Shown here piece by piece: positions 25,766 through 34,269 of a stretch of DNA of 50,016 bases. The position numbers and the translations under genes are program-made. This DNA comes from an uncultured Eubacteriales bacterium (GTDB lineage Bacteria > Bacillota > Sulfobacillia > UBA995 > UBA9673). The stretch lies in assembly GCA_913063835.1 (NCBI GenBank), contig CAJXZV010000004.1, positions 1 through 50,016 on the forward strand, in the 5' to 3' direction. A model generated the notes under the pieces. That model made no database searches. It was not told where the DNA came from and saw nothing but the letters and a program-made list of their open reading frames with translations. The stretch's first letter is position 1. Each line of letters starts with the position of its first letter.

Positions 25766-27228
25766 CTGCCGACACCCACCCTCACCCTGCGGAACCGGGC
25801 CGGCGCCGAGCCGTGGCCGACGTGGGCCGTCTGCGGAGGCTCGCCCTTCCCGCAGTTCGGTGTGCCCCAGAGCTTCCAGTGGCGCTTGTCGCCGACCGCG
25901 TCACAGCTGGCCCAGAACTCGGGCGTGATGCCCGTGTAGTTCGGGTTCTTCACCATCCGGCCGAGCGACCCGTCCTTGATCTCCCAGCCGATCTCCGTTC
26001 CGAACTGGAAGTTCAGGCGCCGGTCGTCGATGCTCCAGCTCCGGTTCACGGCCATCAGGACTCCGTCTTTGGTGTCCTTTATCATCTCGTCGAGCGTCCA
26101 GTCGCCCGGCTCGAGGTTGATGTTGGTCATGCGGATGATCGGCGGGCGGTTCCAGCCGTCCGCTCTCATCGTCCCGTTGGACTTCTGACCCAGGCGGGCC
26201 GCGGTCTCCCTCGAGGTCTGGTAGTTCACGAAGAGGCCCTTGTCGACCAGGACCGTCCTCTGTCCCGGGACCCCCTCGTCGTCGTACTTGAAGGTCCCCA
26301 GGCCGTGCGGGACGGTCGCATCGGCGACCAGGGTCACCTCCTCCGAACCGTACCGGAGCTTACCGAGCTTGTCCGGGGTCAGGAAGCTCGTCCCCGCGTA
26401 GCCGGCCTCCGTCCCGAAGACCCGGTCGAGCTCTGTCGGGTGGCCGCAGGACTCGTGGATCTGCAGCACCATCTGCGTGCTGTCGAGGATGACGTCGGTC
26501 ACTCCGGACGGGCAGGGCTCGGCTTCGAGGAGCTGTGCGGCCTCGCGGCCGACCCTCTCCGCGTTGTCGGCCAGCTTCGCCTCCTTGACGGCCTCCCAGC
26601 CGTAGCAGCCGGAAAGCTGCCGGTCGCCGTTGGGGTAGGTGCGGCGCTGCATGTCCCCGGTCCCCACGGCGTAGGCGGCGATACCGGCCCCGCACTCGGT
26701 TATCTCCTGCTCGATGTAAGACCCCTCCGTGCTCGCGAACGACTTCTCCTCACGGCGGGCCTCCGTCCCGGCCTCGGCCACCCTCACGCTGGGGCCCCCG
26801 CCCTTCCGGACGAGCTTCTCCGCCTCCAGAAGGACCTCGAGCTTGTCCTCGAGCTTCACTTCGAAGGGGTCTTCCTTATAGGGTGATTTCCAGGCGTCCT
26901 CGACAGGCTCCACCGGCGAGAGCTCGGCCCCGTGTCCTCCGACCATGCCGGAGGCCTTGGCGATGGCCACGGCCCGGTCGGCCACGGCCAGCACCTCCTC
27001 GAGGGTCGGGGTCGAGCTCGAGGCGAACCCCCAGGCACCGTCGCGCAGCACCCTCACGCCGAACCCGGTCTCCGAAGAGGTCGTCACCCCTTCGACCGTC
27101 CCGTTCTTCACCTTGACCCTCTCACCGCGGCGTGAGACGAAGCGGATGTCGGCATAGTCCACCTTGCGGCGGAGATAGTCGAGGGCCCTTGAGCTCAGTT
27201 CCCGCCATCGGTCATGTTCGAAGCGCAT
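25762..27228 (-). CDS. tldD: TldD metalloprotease
   Basis: TldD is the catalytic subunit of the TldD/TldE protease. The 488-residue product carries the zinc motif HESCGH (HExxxH) in QMVLQIHESCGHPTELDR, a Gly-rich GYAGTSFLTPDKLG, and the C-terminal NRSWSIDDRRLNFQFGTE with a downstream Cys (PNCGKG) that often supplies the third metal ligand. Its start overlaps the PHP gene stop by 17 bases. Placement behind a dipeptidase gene and 2-oxoacid oxidoreductase genes suggests that it feeds peptide catabolism, or it may process a ribosomal peptide whose gene is not in this window. Confidence 0.93.
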   Translation of the reverse strand: MRFEHDRWRELSSRALDYLRRKVDYADIRFVSRRGERVKVKNGTVEGVTTSSETGFGVRVLRDGAWGFASSSTPTLEEVLAVADRAVAIAKASGMVGGHGAELSPVEPVEDAWKSPYKEDPFEVKLEDKLEVLLEAEKLVRKGGGPSVRVAEAGTEARREEKSFASTEGSYIEQEITECGAGIAAYAVGTGDMQRRTYPNGDRQLSGCYGWEAVKEAKLADNAERVGREAAQLLEAEPCPSGVTDVILDSTQMVLQIHESCGHPTELDRVFGTEAGYAGTSFLTPDKLGKLRYGSEEVTLVADATVPHGLGTFKYDDEGVPGQRTVLVDKGLFVNYQTSRETAARLGQKSNGTMRADGWNRPPIIRMTNINLEPGDWTLDEMIKDTKDGVLMAVNRSWSIDDRRLNFQFGTEIGWEIKDGSLGRMVKNPNYTGITPEFWASCDAVGDKRHWKLWGTPNCGKGEPPQTAHVGHGSAPARFRRVRVGVGR

Positions 27229-28102
27229 CTCCTGTCGTCTTCCTCCTTTCCCGGCGCCGCTTGAGCTCGATCACGGCGCTGTAGTCCACCGTCCGTGAAC
27301 CGATATCTCCCCCGTGCACGCCCCCGGGCCCGTGGCTGTCCGACCCGCCGGTGACCACGAGGCCCCGCTCGAGCGCCACCTTCAGGTAGAACCTCTCCAA
27401 CCTCCGGTCGTGGTCCGGATGGTAGACCTCGAGGCCTTGCAGACCGGCCTCGACCAGTTCGTCGATGAGGCCGAGGTCCGCGTCCAGGCCCGGGTGGGCC
27501 AGGACCGCGACCCCTCCCGCCCTGCGCACGGCCTGGACGGCCTCGACGGGGGTGAACCTGTCCCGCTGGACGTAGGCCGGGCGTCCCCGGGCGAGGTATC
27601 TCTCGAACGCCTCACGCACCGAGGAGACGTACCCGGCCTCCACCATCGCCCGGGCGACGTGGGGTCGGCCGACCGAGCCTTCTTCGCAAAGCGAAACAAT
27701 CCTTTCCATCGAGAGCGGCATGCGGAGCCGCCCGAGCTTCCTCACGATTCGCTCCACCCGGGCCAGTCTCCCGCTGCGCAGCCGCTCCAAGGTGGCGGCG
27801 AGGTCCGGGCTGTCCCAGTCGATGAAGTAGCCGAGGACGTGGACCTCACCGTCCCCGTGGTCCGTGTTGATCTCCACGCCGGGCACGACGACGGGGGCGG
27901 TCCGCCCCCTTTCTCTTACCCTGAGCAGGGCCGGCCCGACCCCGGCGACCGTGTCGTGGTCGGCGATACCCACCGCCGCCAGACCGCGGGCCGCGGCGAT
28001 GTCCACGACCTGCGCGGGGGCGAGGGTCCCGTCTGAAGCGGTCGTATGGACGTGGAGGTCGGCCCGGCCCGGCCCGCCGCTGGTGACCTCACGGCCGGTC
28101 AA
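27212..28102 (-). CDS. PHP-domain phosphoesterase
   Basis: The 296-residue protein has the four PHP motifs: DLHVHTTASDG near residue 12, GIADHDT, the region ending VLAHPGLD, and GGSDSHGP. Related stand-alone PHP proteins (YciV/RnaAM type) hydrolyse 3',5'-bisphosphonucleotides or trim RNA 5' ends with three metal ions. The start is a TTG at 28102 that overlaps the dipeptidase stop as TTGA, with AGGAGGT nine bases upstream. Longer upstream readings are low-complexity Arg/Gly sequence. The function within this operon is unclear; nucleotide or RNA phosphoesterase is the family-level call. Confidence 0.85.
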   Translation of the reverse strand: MTGREVTSGGPGRADLHVHTTASDGTLAPAQVVDIAAARGLAAVGIADHDTVAGVGPALLRVRERGRTAPVVVPGVEINTDHGDGEVHVLGYFIDWDSPDLAATLERLRSGRLARVERIVRKLGRLRMPLSMERIVSLCEEGSVGRPHVARAMVEAGYVSSVREAFERYLARGRPAYVQRDRFTPVEAVQAVRRAGGVAVLAHPGLDADLGLIDELVEAGLQGLEVYHPDHDRRLERFYLKVALERGLVVTGGSDSHGPGGVHGGDIGSRTVDYSAVIELKRRRERRKTTGDALRT

Positions 28103-29094
28103 ACCATGCCGACCTCCTCCATCAGCCTCAGGAAGTTGCCTCCGAGGATGGCCGCGACGCTCTCCTCCGGGTACCCGCGCTCGAGGAGCGCCTGCGTGAG
28201 CAAGGGCAGGCCGGTGATGTCTTCGATCCCCTCGGGCGTGGAGCTGATGCCGTCCAGGTCGAGCCCCAGGCCGAGGTGGTCCGGTCCCACGAGCTCGACG
28301 ACGTGGTCTATGTGACGCAGGACGTCGTCCAGCGTGGCCGCACCCTGCCCTTCGGCCCGCAGGAAGGCGGGGGCGAGGTTCAGTCCCATCACGCCGCCCC
28401 CGGCGGCGAGGGCCCGTATCTGCTCGTCGGTGAGGTTCCGGGGGTGGTCCGAGACCGCCCTGGCGTTGGAATGGGTCGCCGCCACGGGCCCCTCCGCCAC
28501 GGCGAGGACGTCCCAGAAACCGGCCTCGGACAGGTGCGAGACGTCGATCAGCATCCCCAGTCGGGTCATCTCCCTCACGACCTCGACCCCGAAGCTGGTG
28601 AGCCCGCCGCCGGTCCTGGCGTCGGCCACCCCGTCGGCGATGGCGTTCCGGTGGTTCCAGGTGAGGGTGATGGAGCGGACTCCCAGCCGGTGAAGGACCG
28701 AGACCATGGCCAGGTTGCCCTGGAGAGCGTCCCCTCCCTCCACGGTGAGTATCCCGGCCACCCGGCCCTCCTCGTGACACCGGCGCACCCCTTCCGCTCC
28801 GGTGACGGGGACCAGGAGACCGCACGATGCGTCGGCTTCGCGGTAGAACCTGTCGATGAGTTCGGCGGCCCGTTCGAGCCCGCGGTGAGCGGAATGGTCG
28901 GGAGATATCCAGCAGGCGAAGAACTGCCCGGAGACACCGGCCTCCCGGAGCCGGGGGAGGTCGACATGAGTCCCGGGAAGGCGTGAGGCCAGGCGTTCGT
29001 CAGGCGACAGCTTCGTCAGAGTGTCGCAGTGGGCGTCGACGACCGGCACCCGCCGGTGGAGCTCGAGAGCTTCTTCGAGCGCGACGGAGCTCAA
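28099..29094 (-). CDS. Membrane-dipeptidase family (M19) dipeptidase
   Basis: M19 enzymes are zinc-dependent dipeptidases related to renal dipeptidase. The 331-residue protein shows VVDAHCDTL (zinc ligands HxD), TVEGGDAL with a bridging Glu, LTWNHRNAIADG, LIDVSHLSEAGFWDV and THSNARAVSDHPRNLTDEQI, all in family order. The start is TTG 29094, overlapping the gamma-subunit stop as TTGA. No export signal is present, so it acts inside the cell. It may release amino acids from dipeptides, including D-amino acid dipeptides, for the oxidoreductase encoded just upstream. Confidence 0.93.
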   Translation of the reverse strand: MSSVALEEALELHRRVPVVDAHCDTLTKLSPDERLASRLPGTHVDLPRLREAGVSGQFFACWISPDHSAHRGLERAAELIDRFYREADASCGLLVPVTGAEGVRRCHEEGRVAGILTVEGGDALQGNLAMVSVLHRLGVRSITLTWNHRNAIADGVADARTGGGLTSFGVEVVREMTRLGMLIDVSHLSEAGFWDVLAVAEGPVAATHSNARAVSDHPRNLTDEQIRALAAGGGVMGLNLAPAFLRAEGQGAATLDDVLRHIDHVVELVGPDHLGLGLDLDGISSTPEGIEDITGLPLLTQALLERGYPEESVAAILGGNFLRLMEEVGMV

Positions 29095-29675
29095 TCCGGG
29101 CCTCCCCCGCTCCCGGCTCGGAAGGCCTCCAGGTTGGGCGGAGCCTTCGCCCCGAACTTCTTCCTTATGGCCCTCTCCACGCTGGCGTGGTCCAGGACCC
29201 CGGTCTCGGAGACCAGCACCCCGAGGGCGTACATGTTCATGGAGCGGCGGAAACCCAGCCTCGAAGCCGTCCGGACGATGGGCAGGCGCCGGACCCGGTG
29301 GTCCGGACCGAGCCCGGCAAGCTCCCTGACGCCGTCCTCGTCCAGGATGACCGTCGCCTCCGGAGCCAGCAGGGGAAGGCTCCGGTCCAGAGCCGTCTGG
29401 GTCAGGGCGAGCAGGACCCCGGCCGCTCTCACGCGCGGGAAGGCGATCTCCCCGTCGCTCAGGACGACCTCGGAGCGGGCGAGGCTGCCTCTGGCCGCCG
29501 ACCCCAGGACCCACTGCGACTGCACGGCTCGGAGTCCCTGGAGGACGGCGCCTTCGGCTAGGACCACACCCGCCAGGACCATCCCCTGGCCCCCTTCTCC
29601 GGCCAGGAGGACCTCATGACGTCCCCGCACGGCCCCTGTGGCGCCGGCCGCACTCTCCATCGTCTCACCGGGCAT
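29091..29675 (-). CDS. 2-oxoacid:ferredoxin oxidoreductase, gamma subunit
   Basis: This is the gamma subunit (KorC/VorC type) of a CoA-dependent 2-oxoacid oxidoreductase. Family marks are LLAGEGGQGMVLAGVVLAEG near the N-terminus, YxxQVRG-like VQSQWVLGSAARGSLARSEV and NMYALGVLVSETGVL. Three in-frame starts exist; ATG 29675 is preferred because GGAGAGGAG lies eight to nine bases upstream, and it gives an 11-base overlap with the beta-subunit gene. No delta (2x[4Fe-4S] ferredoxin) subunit gene is adjacent, so electrons must pass to a separate ferredoxin. Confidence 0.9.
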   Translation of the reverse strand: MPGETMESAAGATGAVRGRHEVLLAGEGGQGMVLAGVVLAEGAVLQGLRAVQSQWVLGSAARGSLARSEVVLSDGEIAFPRVRAAGVLLALTQTALDRSLPLLAPEATVILDEDGVRELAGLGPDHRVRRLPIVRTASRLGFRRSMNMYALGVLVSETGVLDHASVERAIRKKFGAKAPPNLEAFRAGSGGGPD

Positions 29676-30462
29676 CGGGGTCACGCTCCTCTCCCGTCAG
29701 GGCCCGGGCGGCCTTCTGGATCTCCGCGTAGCGGGCCTCGAAGGAAGGCCTGGACGCCTTCACCAGGCACCCGGTCCGAAGCCCGGGCTCTTCCTTCAGG
29801 CTCCGCCACATCTCCGGGGGCCCGCCCCGCCGGTTCAGCCGCCCGAAGTAGGTCGGGCACGGCGTCATCACCTCCACCAGGGAGAAGCCTTCCCCGGCCA
29901 GTGCCTCGGTGATGAGCTTCTCCATCTGCCTGTAGTGGCACACCGTCGTCCGTGCCACGTAGTTGGCTCCGGCGGCCCTGGCCAGCTCGCAGAGGTCGAA
30001 CGCCTCCTCCGCGTGCCCGTAGGGAGAGGTGCTCGTCCGGCTGCCGGCGGGCGTGGTCGCCGAGAACTGGCCCCCGGTCATGCCGTAGTTGTGGTTGTTG
30101 GCCACCACGGCGGTTATCCCCACGTTGCGGCGCGCGGCGTGGATGAAATGGTTCCCCCCGATGGTGGCGCAGTCCCCGTCACCCATGAGGGCCACCACGG
30201 TCAGGTCCGGGCGGTAGGCCTTGATTCCCGTCGCCAGGGCCAGGGCCCGTCCGTGCGTGCCGTGGACGGCGTTGGTGGTCACGTAGTCGTCCGCCTTCCC
30301 CCAGCAGCCGATCCCCGTGACGACGACCGTCTTCCGCGGGTCGAGGTCGAGGGCAGCGAAAGCTGCGAGCAGGGCCTTCAGGATGTTCCCGTTGCCGCAG
30401 CCCGGGCACCACATGTGGGGCATGGCCTTCTCGTTGAGGTAGTCTAGATAGGTGCGGCTCAC
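29665..30462 (-). CDS. korB: 2-oxoacid:ferredoxin oxidoreductase, beta subunit (TPP-binding)
   Basis: The beta subunit binds thiamine diphosphate and a [4Fe-4S] cluster. The 265-residue product begins with PHMWCPGCGNGNILKALL, carries ready cysteines (CPGCG, GIGCWGK), and has the TPP motif beginning GDGDCATIGG and ending ANNHNYGMTGGQ. The GTG at 30462 overlaps the alpha stop (GTGA); a longer in-frame start at 30537 lies inside the alpha gene and adds no family sequence. It is most like 2-oxoglutarate oxidoreductase (KorB), but the adjacent acyl-CoA dehydrogenase also fits a branched-chain 2-oxoacid enzyme. Confidence 0.93.
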   Translation of the reverse strand: MSRTYLDYLNEKAMPHMWCPGCGNGNILKALLAAFAALDLDPRKTVVVTGIGCWGKADDYVTTNAVHGTHGRALALATGIKAYRPDLTVVALMGDGDCATIGGNHFIHAARRNVGITAVVANNHNYGMTGGQFSATTPAGSRTSTSPYGHAEEAFDLCELARAAGANYVARTTVCHYRQMEKLITEALAGEGFSLVEVMTPCPTYFGRLNRRGGPPEMWRSLKEEPGLRTGCLVKASRPSFEARYAEIQKAARALTGEERDPDAR

Positions 30463-31658
30463 CGCCCGCCCTCCTTCCAGCCGAGAGCCTGTGCCGCCGG
30501 TCTCGGGCGCCGGGCGACCTCCCGCACGGTCTCCCATATCTGCTCGGGGGTGATGATTTCACCGTCGGAGCGGAGCGCGGCGGCGACCGGTACCCGGCCG
30601 GCCGCGACCCTCTCGACCTCCAGGAGCAGCTGGCCCGTGTTCATCTCGGCCACGACCACCGCTCCGTGGTCCGCGAGGAGGGCCGAGAGCTCCTTCTCGG
30701 GGAACGGCCACAGGCACCTGGGGCGGAACAGGGTCATGGGGTGGTCAGGGTGGTCGAGCATGACTTGCCGGGCCGAGCGGGCGCTCGAGCCGAAGGCCAC
30801 GAGGAGGACCGGCTCGCCGGGCCTGCACCCTCGGCCCGTCTCCGCTGAACGCACCACCTCGGGTCCCGGCAGGAAGTCGAGAGCAAAGCGGCTCTTCGCC
30901 ACGAGACGGGAGATGACCGAGGCCGCCGTGGCGGCGTCATTGGCGGAGACGCCCATCTCGTCATGCATCGAGCTCGTGGCGTGGAAGACATAGGGGCCGC
31001 CGAAGGCCGCCAAGGGAGGAACCCCGTCCGGGCCGGGGCGGTAGGGGCGGTACTCGGCGGCGGGTCCCGTGGGCGCCGGTCTCTCCACGAGCTCGAGAGA
31101 CCCGGGCTCGGGCAGGGTGACCCCCTCCCTCATGCGGCCGATGATCTCGTCACTGAGGAGGAACACGGGCGTCCTCAGTCTCTCGGCGGCGTTGAAGGCG
31201 GCCACGGTCAGGCTGAAGCACTCCTGGACGCTCCACGGGGCGAGGGCCACGGCCGGGTGGTCGCCGTGCGTGCCCCAACGGGCCTGCATGACGTCGGCCT
31301 GGGCCGGCTTTGTCGCCAGGCCCGTGCTGGGTCCGCTCCGCATGACGTTCACGACCACACACGGGACCTCGAGCATGACGGCCAGGCCGATGTTCTCCTG
31401 CATCAGGGAGAAACCCGGTCCGCTCGTCGCGGTGAAGGCCTTCGCCCCGGCCAGCGAGGCGCCGATGACAGCGCCTATGCTGGCTATCTCGTCTTCCATC
31501 TGGAGGTACACCCCGCCCACGGCGGGCAGGCGTCTGGAGGCCAGCTCCGCTATCTCCGACGATGGAGTGATGGGGTAGCCGGCGTAGAAACGCGCGCCGG
31601 CGGCGAGGGCCCCCTCGACGACGGCCTCGTTCCCCTGCATGAAGACGACAGGGCTCAT
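30459..31658 (-). CDS. korA: 2-oxoacid:ferredoxin oxidoreductase, alpha subunit
   Basis: The 399-residue alpha subunit starts MSPVVFMQGNEAVVEGAL and contains AGYPITPSSEIAELAS, FTATSGPGFSLMQENIGLA, VMRSGPSTGLATKPAQADV and ARWGTHGDHP, all characteristic of KorA-like pyrimidine-domain subunits. The C-terminal domain II (VLLVAFGSSARSARQV) and FRPRCLWPFPEKEL complete the fold. The start ATG overlaps the acyl-CoA dehydrogenase stop by four bases. With the beta and gamma subunits it oxidises a 2-oxoacid to acyl-CoA and CO2 and reduces ferredoxin. The exact 2-oxoacid is not settled by sequence reading. Confidence 0.93.
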   Translation of the reverse strand: MSPVVFMQGNEAVVEGALAAGARFYAGYPITPSSEIAELASRRLPAVGGVYLQMEDEIASIGAVIGASLAGAKAFTATSGPGFSLMQENIGLAVMLEVPCVVVNVMRSGPSTGLATKPAQADVMQARWGTHGDHPAVALAPWSVQECFSLTVAAFNAAERLRTPVFLLSDEIIGRMREGVTLPEPGSLELVERPAPTGPAAEYRPYRPGPDGVPPLAAFGGPYVFHATSSMHDEMGVSANDAATAASVISRLVAKSRFALDFLPGPEVVRSAETGRGCRPGEPVLLVAFGSSARSARQVMLDHPDHPMTLFRPRCLWPFPEKELSALLADHGAVVVAEMNTGQLLLEVERVAAGRVPVAAALRSDGEIITPEQIWETVREVARRPRPAAQALGWKEGGR

Positions 31659-32866
31659 GCCCCCGCTCCGCCCTCCTCCTCGTAGGGCCAGCCGGGCAAG
31701 GTCCTCCTGATGGGCTTGTCCCGCCGGAGACCGAGAGCGTACTGGCCGACCATGATCTCCAGGATCTCGCGCGACCCCTCGTAGATGACGGCTCCCTTGG
31801 AGTTGCGGAGGAACCTCTCCACGGGGTACTCGTTGCAGTACCCGTAGGCCCCGTGGATCTGGACCGCGTCGGAAGCCGCTCTGAACGATGCCTCTGTGGC
31901 CGCCCACTTGGCCAGGGCGGTCTCCCGGGTGTTGCGCTCTCCGCGGTTCTTCAGCCATCCGGCCCGGTAGACCAGGAGCCGGCAGGCCTCGCAGTCGCGC
32001 ACCATGTGGGCGATCATCCTCTGCACCAGCTGGTGCTCTGCCAGGGGCACACCGAAGGTCCGGCGCTCGTTGGCGTACTTCACACTCGCGTCGATACAGG
32101 CCTGGATCAGTCCTACCGCCCCGGCGGCCACGGTGAACCGGCCGTTGTCAAGGCACGACATGGCGATCTTGAACCCTTCCCCTTCCTCACCGAGCAGGTT
32201 GGCCGCCGGCACCCGGCAGTCCTCGAGCACCAGCGAGCCGGTGTTCCCCGCCCGCACGCCCAGCTTCCCGTGGATGCTGCTCGAGGAGAAGCCCTTGAAA
32301 CCGCGCTCGACGATGAAGGCCGAGATTCCCCGGTGTCGCTTGGACTTGTCCGTGTAGGCGAAGACGAGGAAGGTGTCGGCCACGTCGGCAAGGGATATCC
32401 AGGTCTTCTCACCGTTCAGGACATACTCGTCTCCGTCCCTGACGGCGGTCGCCTCGAGGGCGGCCACGTCACTGCCCGCGTTGGGCTCGGTCAGGCCGAA
32501 AGCCCCGATGCGGCGCCCTTGAGCCAGGTCGGGGAGATAGCGCTTCCGCTGGTCCTCTGTCCCCCACTGCAGGATGCCGAGACTGCACAGCCCGATGTGG
32601 ACCGACAGGACGACCCGCAGGGAGGTGTCCACCCTCTCGAGCTCCTCCGAAGCGACAGCCAGGCTGATGTAGTCCAGGCCTCCGCCGCCGTACTTCTCGG
32701 GGAGGCACATTCCCAGAAGACCCAGCTCACCCATCCGGTCGAGGAGACGCCGGTCGAAGAAGCCCTTCTCGTCGTTCTCACGGATGTGCGGGGCCACTTC
32801 CTTCTCGGCGAACTCGCGGGCGATACGCTGGACCATGCGGTGCTCTTCAGACAGGGCGAAGTCCAC
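31655..32866 (-). CDS. Acyl-CoA dehydrogenase
   Basis: This is a 403-residue FAD-dependent acyl-CoA dehydrogenase. It has FGLTEPNAGSDVAALEATA, EYVLNGEKTWISLADVAD, NERRTFGVPLAEHQLVQ and YGYCNEYPVERFLRNSKG, followed by the catalytic-base region VIYEGSREILEIMVG. The length and short-chain type suggest butyryl-, isobutyryl- or glutaryl-like substrates. The GTG start has a strong GGAGGAGGG site seven bases upstream. It is the first gene of the operon and would oxidise the acyl-CoA made by the oxidoreductase encoded behind it, which fits branched-chain amino acid breakdown. No ETF genes are adjacent. Confidence 0.94.
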   Translation of the reverse strand: MDFALSEEHRMVQRIAREFAEKEVAPHIRENDEKGFFDRRLLDRMGELGLLGMCLPEKYGGGGLDYISLAVASEELERVDTSLRVVLSVHIGLCSLGILQWGTEDQRKRYLPDLAQGRRIGAFGLTEPNAGSDVAALEATAVRDGDEYVLNGEKTWISLADVADTFLVFAYTDKSKRHRGISAFIVERGFKGFSSSSIHGKLGVRAGNTGSLVLEDCRVPAANLLGEEGEGFKIAMSCLDNGRFTVAAGAVGLIQACIDASVKYANERRTFGVPLAEHQLVQRMIAHMVRDCEACRLLVYRAGWLKNRGERNTRETALAKWAATEASFRAASDAVQIHGAYGYCNEYPVERFLRNSKGAVIYEGSREILEIMVGQYALGLRRDKPIRRTLPGWPYEEEGGAGA

Positions 32867-32978
32867 GACGAACCCTCCTCCGATTTGATGGCGACGGCCG
32901 GGAAGGGGCCGGCCAGTGCGGTTTTCTTCGGTGAAGGCACAAAACCTGCCCGGCCGGGTCTCGACCCCGAAGCGAAAA

Positions 32979-33017
32979 CGACCGTCCCGGGCGTCAGGGC
33001 GACGCCCCCGACGGTCG
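32979..33017 (-). terminator. Intrinsic terminator of spoVS
   Basis: A two-part perfect stem is visible: CGACCGTC pairs with GACGGTCG and, inside it, GGGCGTC pairs with GACGCCC around a five-base loop. On the minus strand it is followed at once by TTTTCGCTT. It lies 34 bases after the spoVS stop and separates spoVS from the acyl-CoA dehydrogenase operon. Confidence 0.85.
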
Positions 33018-33051
33018 CCTCGGGCGGGAAGGGTCGCTGTGGCCCAGGCGG

Positions 33052-33312
33052 CTACCTTGGCTCTATGGTCAGCTTTATGGCCGTGCGCCGCTCCCCGTTG
33101 ATCTCCACGTCCGTGAAGGCGGGGATGCAGATGATGTCCATGCCGCCGGGCGCGACGAAGCCGCGGGCGATGGCCACGGCCTTGATGGCCTGGTTCAGCG
33201 CCCCGGCCCCAATCGCCTGGATTTCAGCCGCTCCCTTTTCCCGCAGGACCCCGGCGAGGGCCCCGGCTACCGCGTTGGGCTTGGACTTGGACGAGACCTT
33301 GAGAACTTCCAT
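33052..33312 (-). CDS. spoVS: Stage V sporulation protein S
   Basis: SpoVS is an 86-residue Alba-like protein needed for normal spore coat assembly and cortex timing in Bacillus. The product matches almost end to end: MEVLKVSSKSKPNAVAGALA at the start, AIGAGALNQAIKAVAIARG in the middle and INGERRTAIKLTIEP at the end. It has GGGAGGAG before the ATG. A sigma-H-like promoter lies upstream and an intrinsic terminator downstream, so it seems to be a single-gene unit. Its place after ymdB and rny matches other clostridial genomes. Confidence 0.97.
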   Translation of the reverse strand: MEVLKVSSKSKPNAVAGALAGVLREKGAAEIQAIGAGALNQAIKAVAIARGFVAPGGMDIICIPAFTDVEINGERRTAIKLTIEPR

Positions 33313-33379
33313 CGCCGCTCCTCCCTAGTCACAGCCACCGTTGCTCTTGCGTTGTCATGGGGCCGCAACGCAGGCGAAT

Positions 33380-33409
33380 CGATTCTGTCTCCATGTGTCG
33401 CATTCCTGT
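33380..33409 (-). promoter_or_regulatory. Sigma-H-type promoter of spoVS
   Basis: On the minus strand ACAGGAATG (33409-33401) and ACAGAATCG (33388-33380) are separated by 12 bases. They match RnAGGAWWW-N11-12-RnnGAATWW with few mismatches. Bacillus spoVS is also under sigma-H. The predicted start near 33373 lies at the base of a 7-bp hairpin (33348-33354 with 33366-33372) in the leader. Confidence 0.7.
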
Positions 33410-33486
33410 AAGTAGCCGCAATATTTTTGAACTTCAAGCGGCAGGGAAGGCCGAAGGATAGGCCTGACAGGGCGGAAGGTGCCGGC

Positions 33487-34269
33487 TCAGTCCGCCACGC
33501 GGACCGGTTCGACCGAGCGCGCCAGACCCGTCGCCTCGTCGATGTCGAAGAGTGCGCCGCAGAGCTCGGTCGGGCCGGAGGCCACCTCGAACTTCGAAGG
33601 GAGCTGGGTCAGGAAACGCTCGATGACGATCTTTTTCTTGATGCCGATGACCGAGTCGCGGGGTCCGGTCATGCCGAGGTCGGTCATGAAAGCGGTGCCT
33701 CCGGGGAGCACCCTGGCGTCGGCGGTCTGCACGTGGGTATGGGTCCCGAAGACGGCGCTGACGCGCCCGTCCAGGAAGTGCGCGAGGGCGATCTTCTCCG
33801 ATGTCGCCTCGGCGTGAAAATCGACGAGAACCACGCGGGCCCCATCGCCTATGGCCTCGAGGACCCGCTCCGCGGTCCTGAACGGACAGTCGAGGTCCGT
33901 GGTGAAGAACACACGCCCACCCAGGTTCATGACCGCCACGGGCACTCCGGACCGGGACCTGTGCACAGCCCAGCCTCTCCCGGGTGCACCTTCGGGGTAG
34001 TTGGCCGGGCGGATGACGCGTGCCTCCTCCTCCAGGAACGCGTAGGCCTCCTTCTTCCCCCAGGCGTGGTTGCCCATCGTGAGAAGGTCTATACCCAGCT
34101 CGAGGAGCTCGAGGCCTGTGTCCTTCGTGATTCCGATGCCTCCGGCGGCGTTCTCGGCGTTGGCAAGGATGAAGTCCGGGGCGAGACGCCGCCGGAGCTC
34201 CGGGAGATAGGCGGCGACGGCGCGCCGGCCGGGACGGCCGACGATATCGCCGATGGCGAGGATTCTCAT
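33487..34269 (-). CDS. ymdB: YmdB-family metallophosphoesterase (2',3'-cAMP phosphodiesterase)
   Basis: YmdB hydrolyses 2',3'-cyclic nucleotides and affects RNase Y activity and biofilm choice in Bacillus. The 260-residue protein has the metal-binding motifs GDIVGRPGR, ANAENAAGGIGIT, GNHAWGKKE, LVDFHAEATSEK and GTHTHVQTAD, and ends near the expected length. Its ATG overlaps the preceding unknown gene by four bases. It follows rny in the same direction, which fits the known functional link between the two proteins. Confidence 0.95.
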   Translation of the reverse strand: MRILAIGDIVGRPGRRAVAAYLPELRRRLAPDFILANAENAAGGIGITKDTGLELLELGIDLLTMGNHAWGKKEAYAFLEEEARVIRPANYPEGAPGRGWAVHRSRSGVPVAVMNLGGRVFFTTDLDCPFRTAERVLEAIGDGARVVLVDFHAEATSEKIALAHFLDGRVSAVFGTHTHVQTADARVLPGGTAFMTDLGMTGPRDSVIGIKKKIVIERFLTQLPSKFEVASGPTELCGALFDIDEATGLARSVEPVRVAD

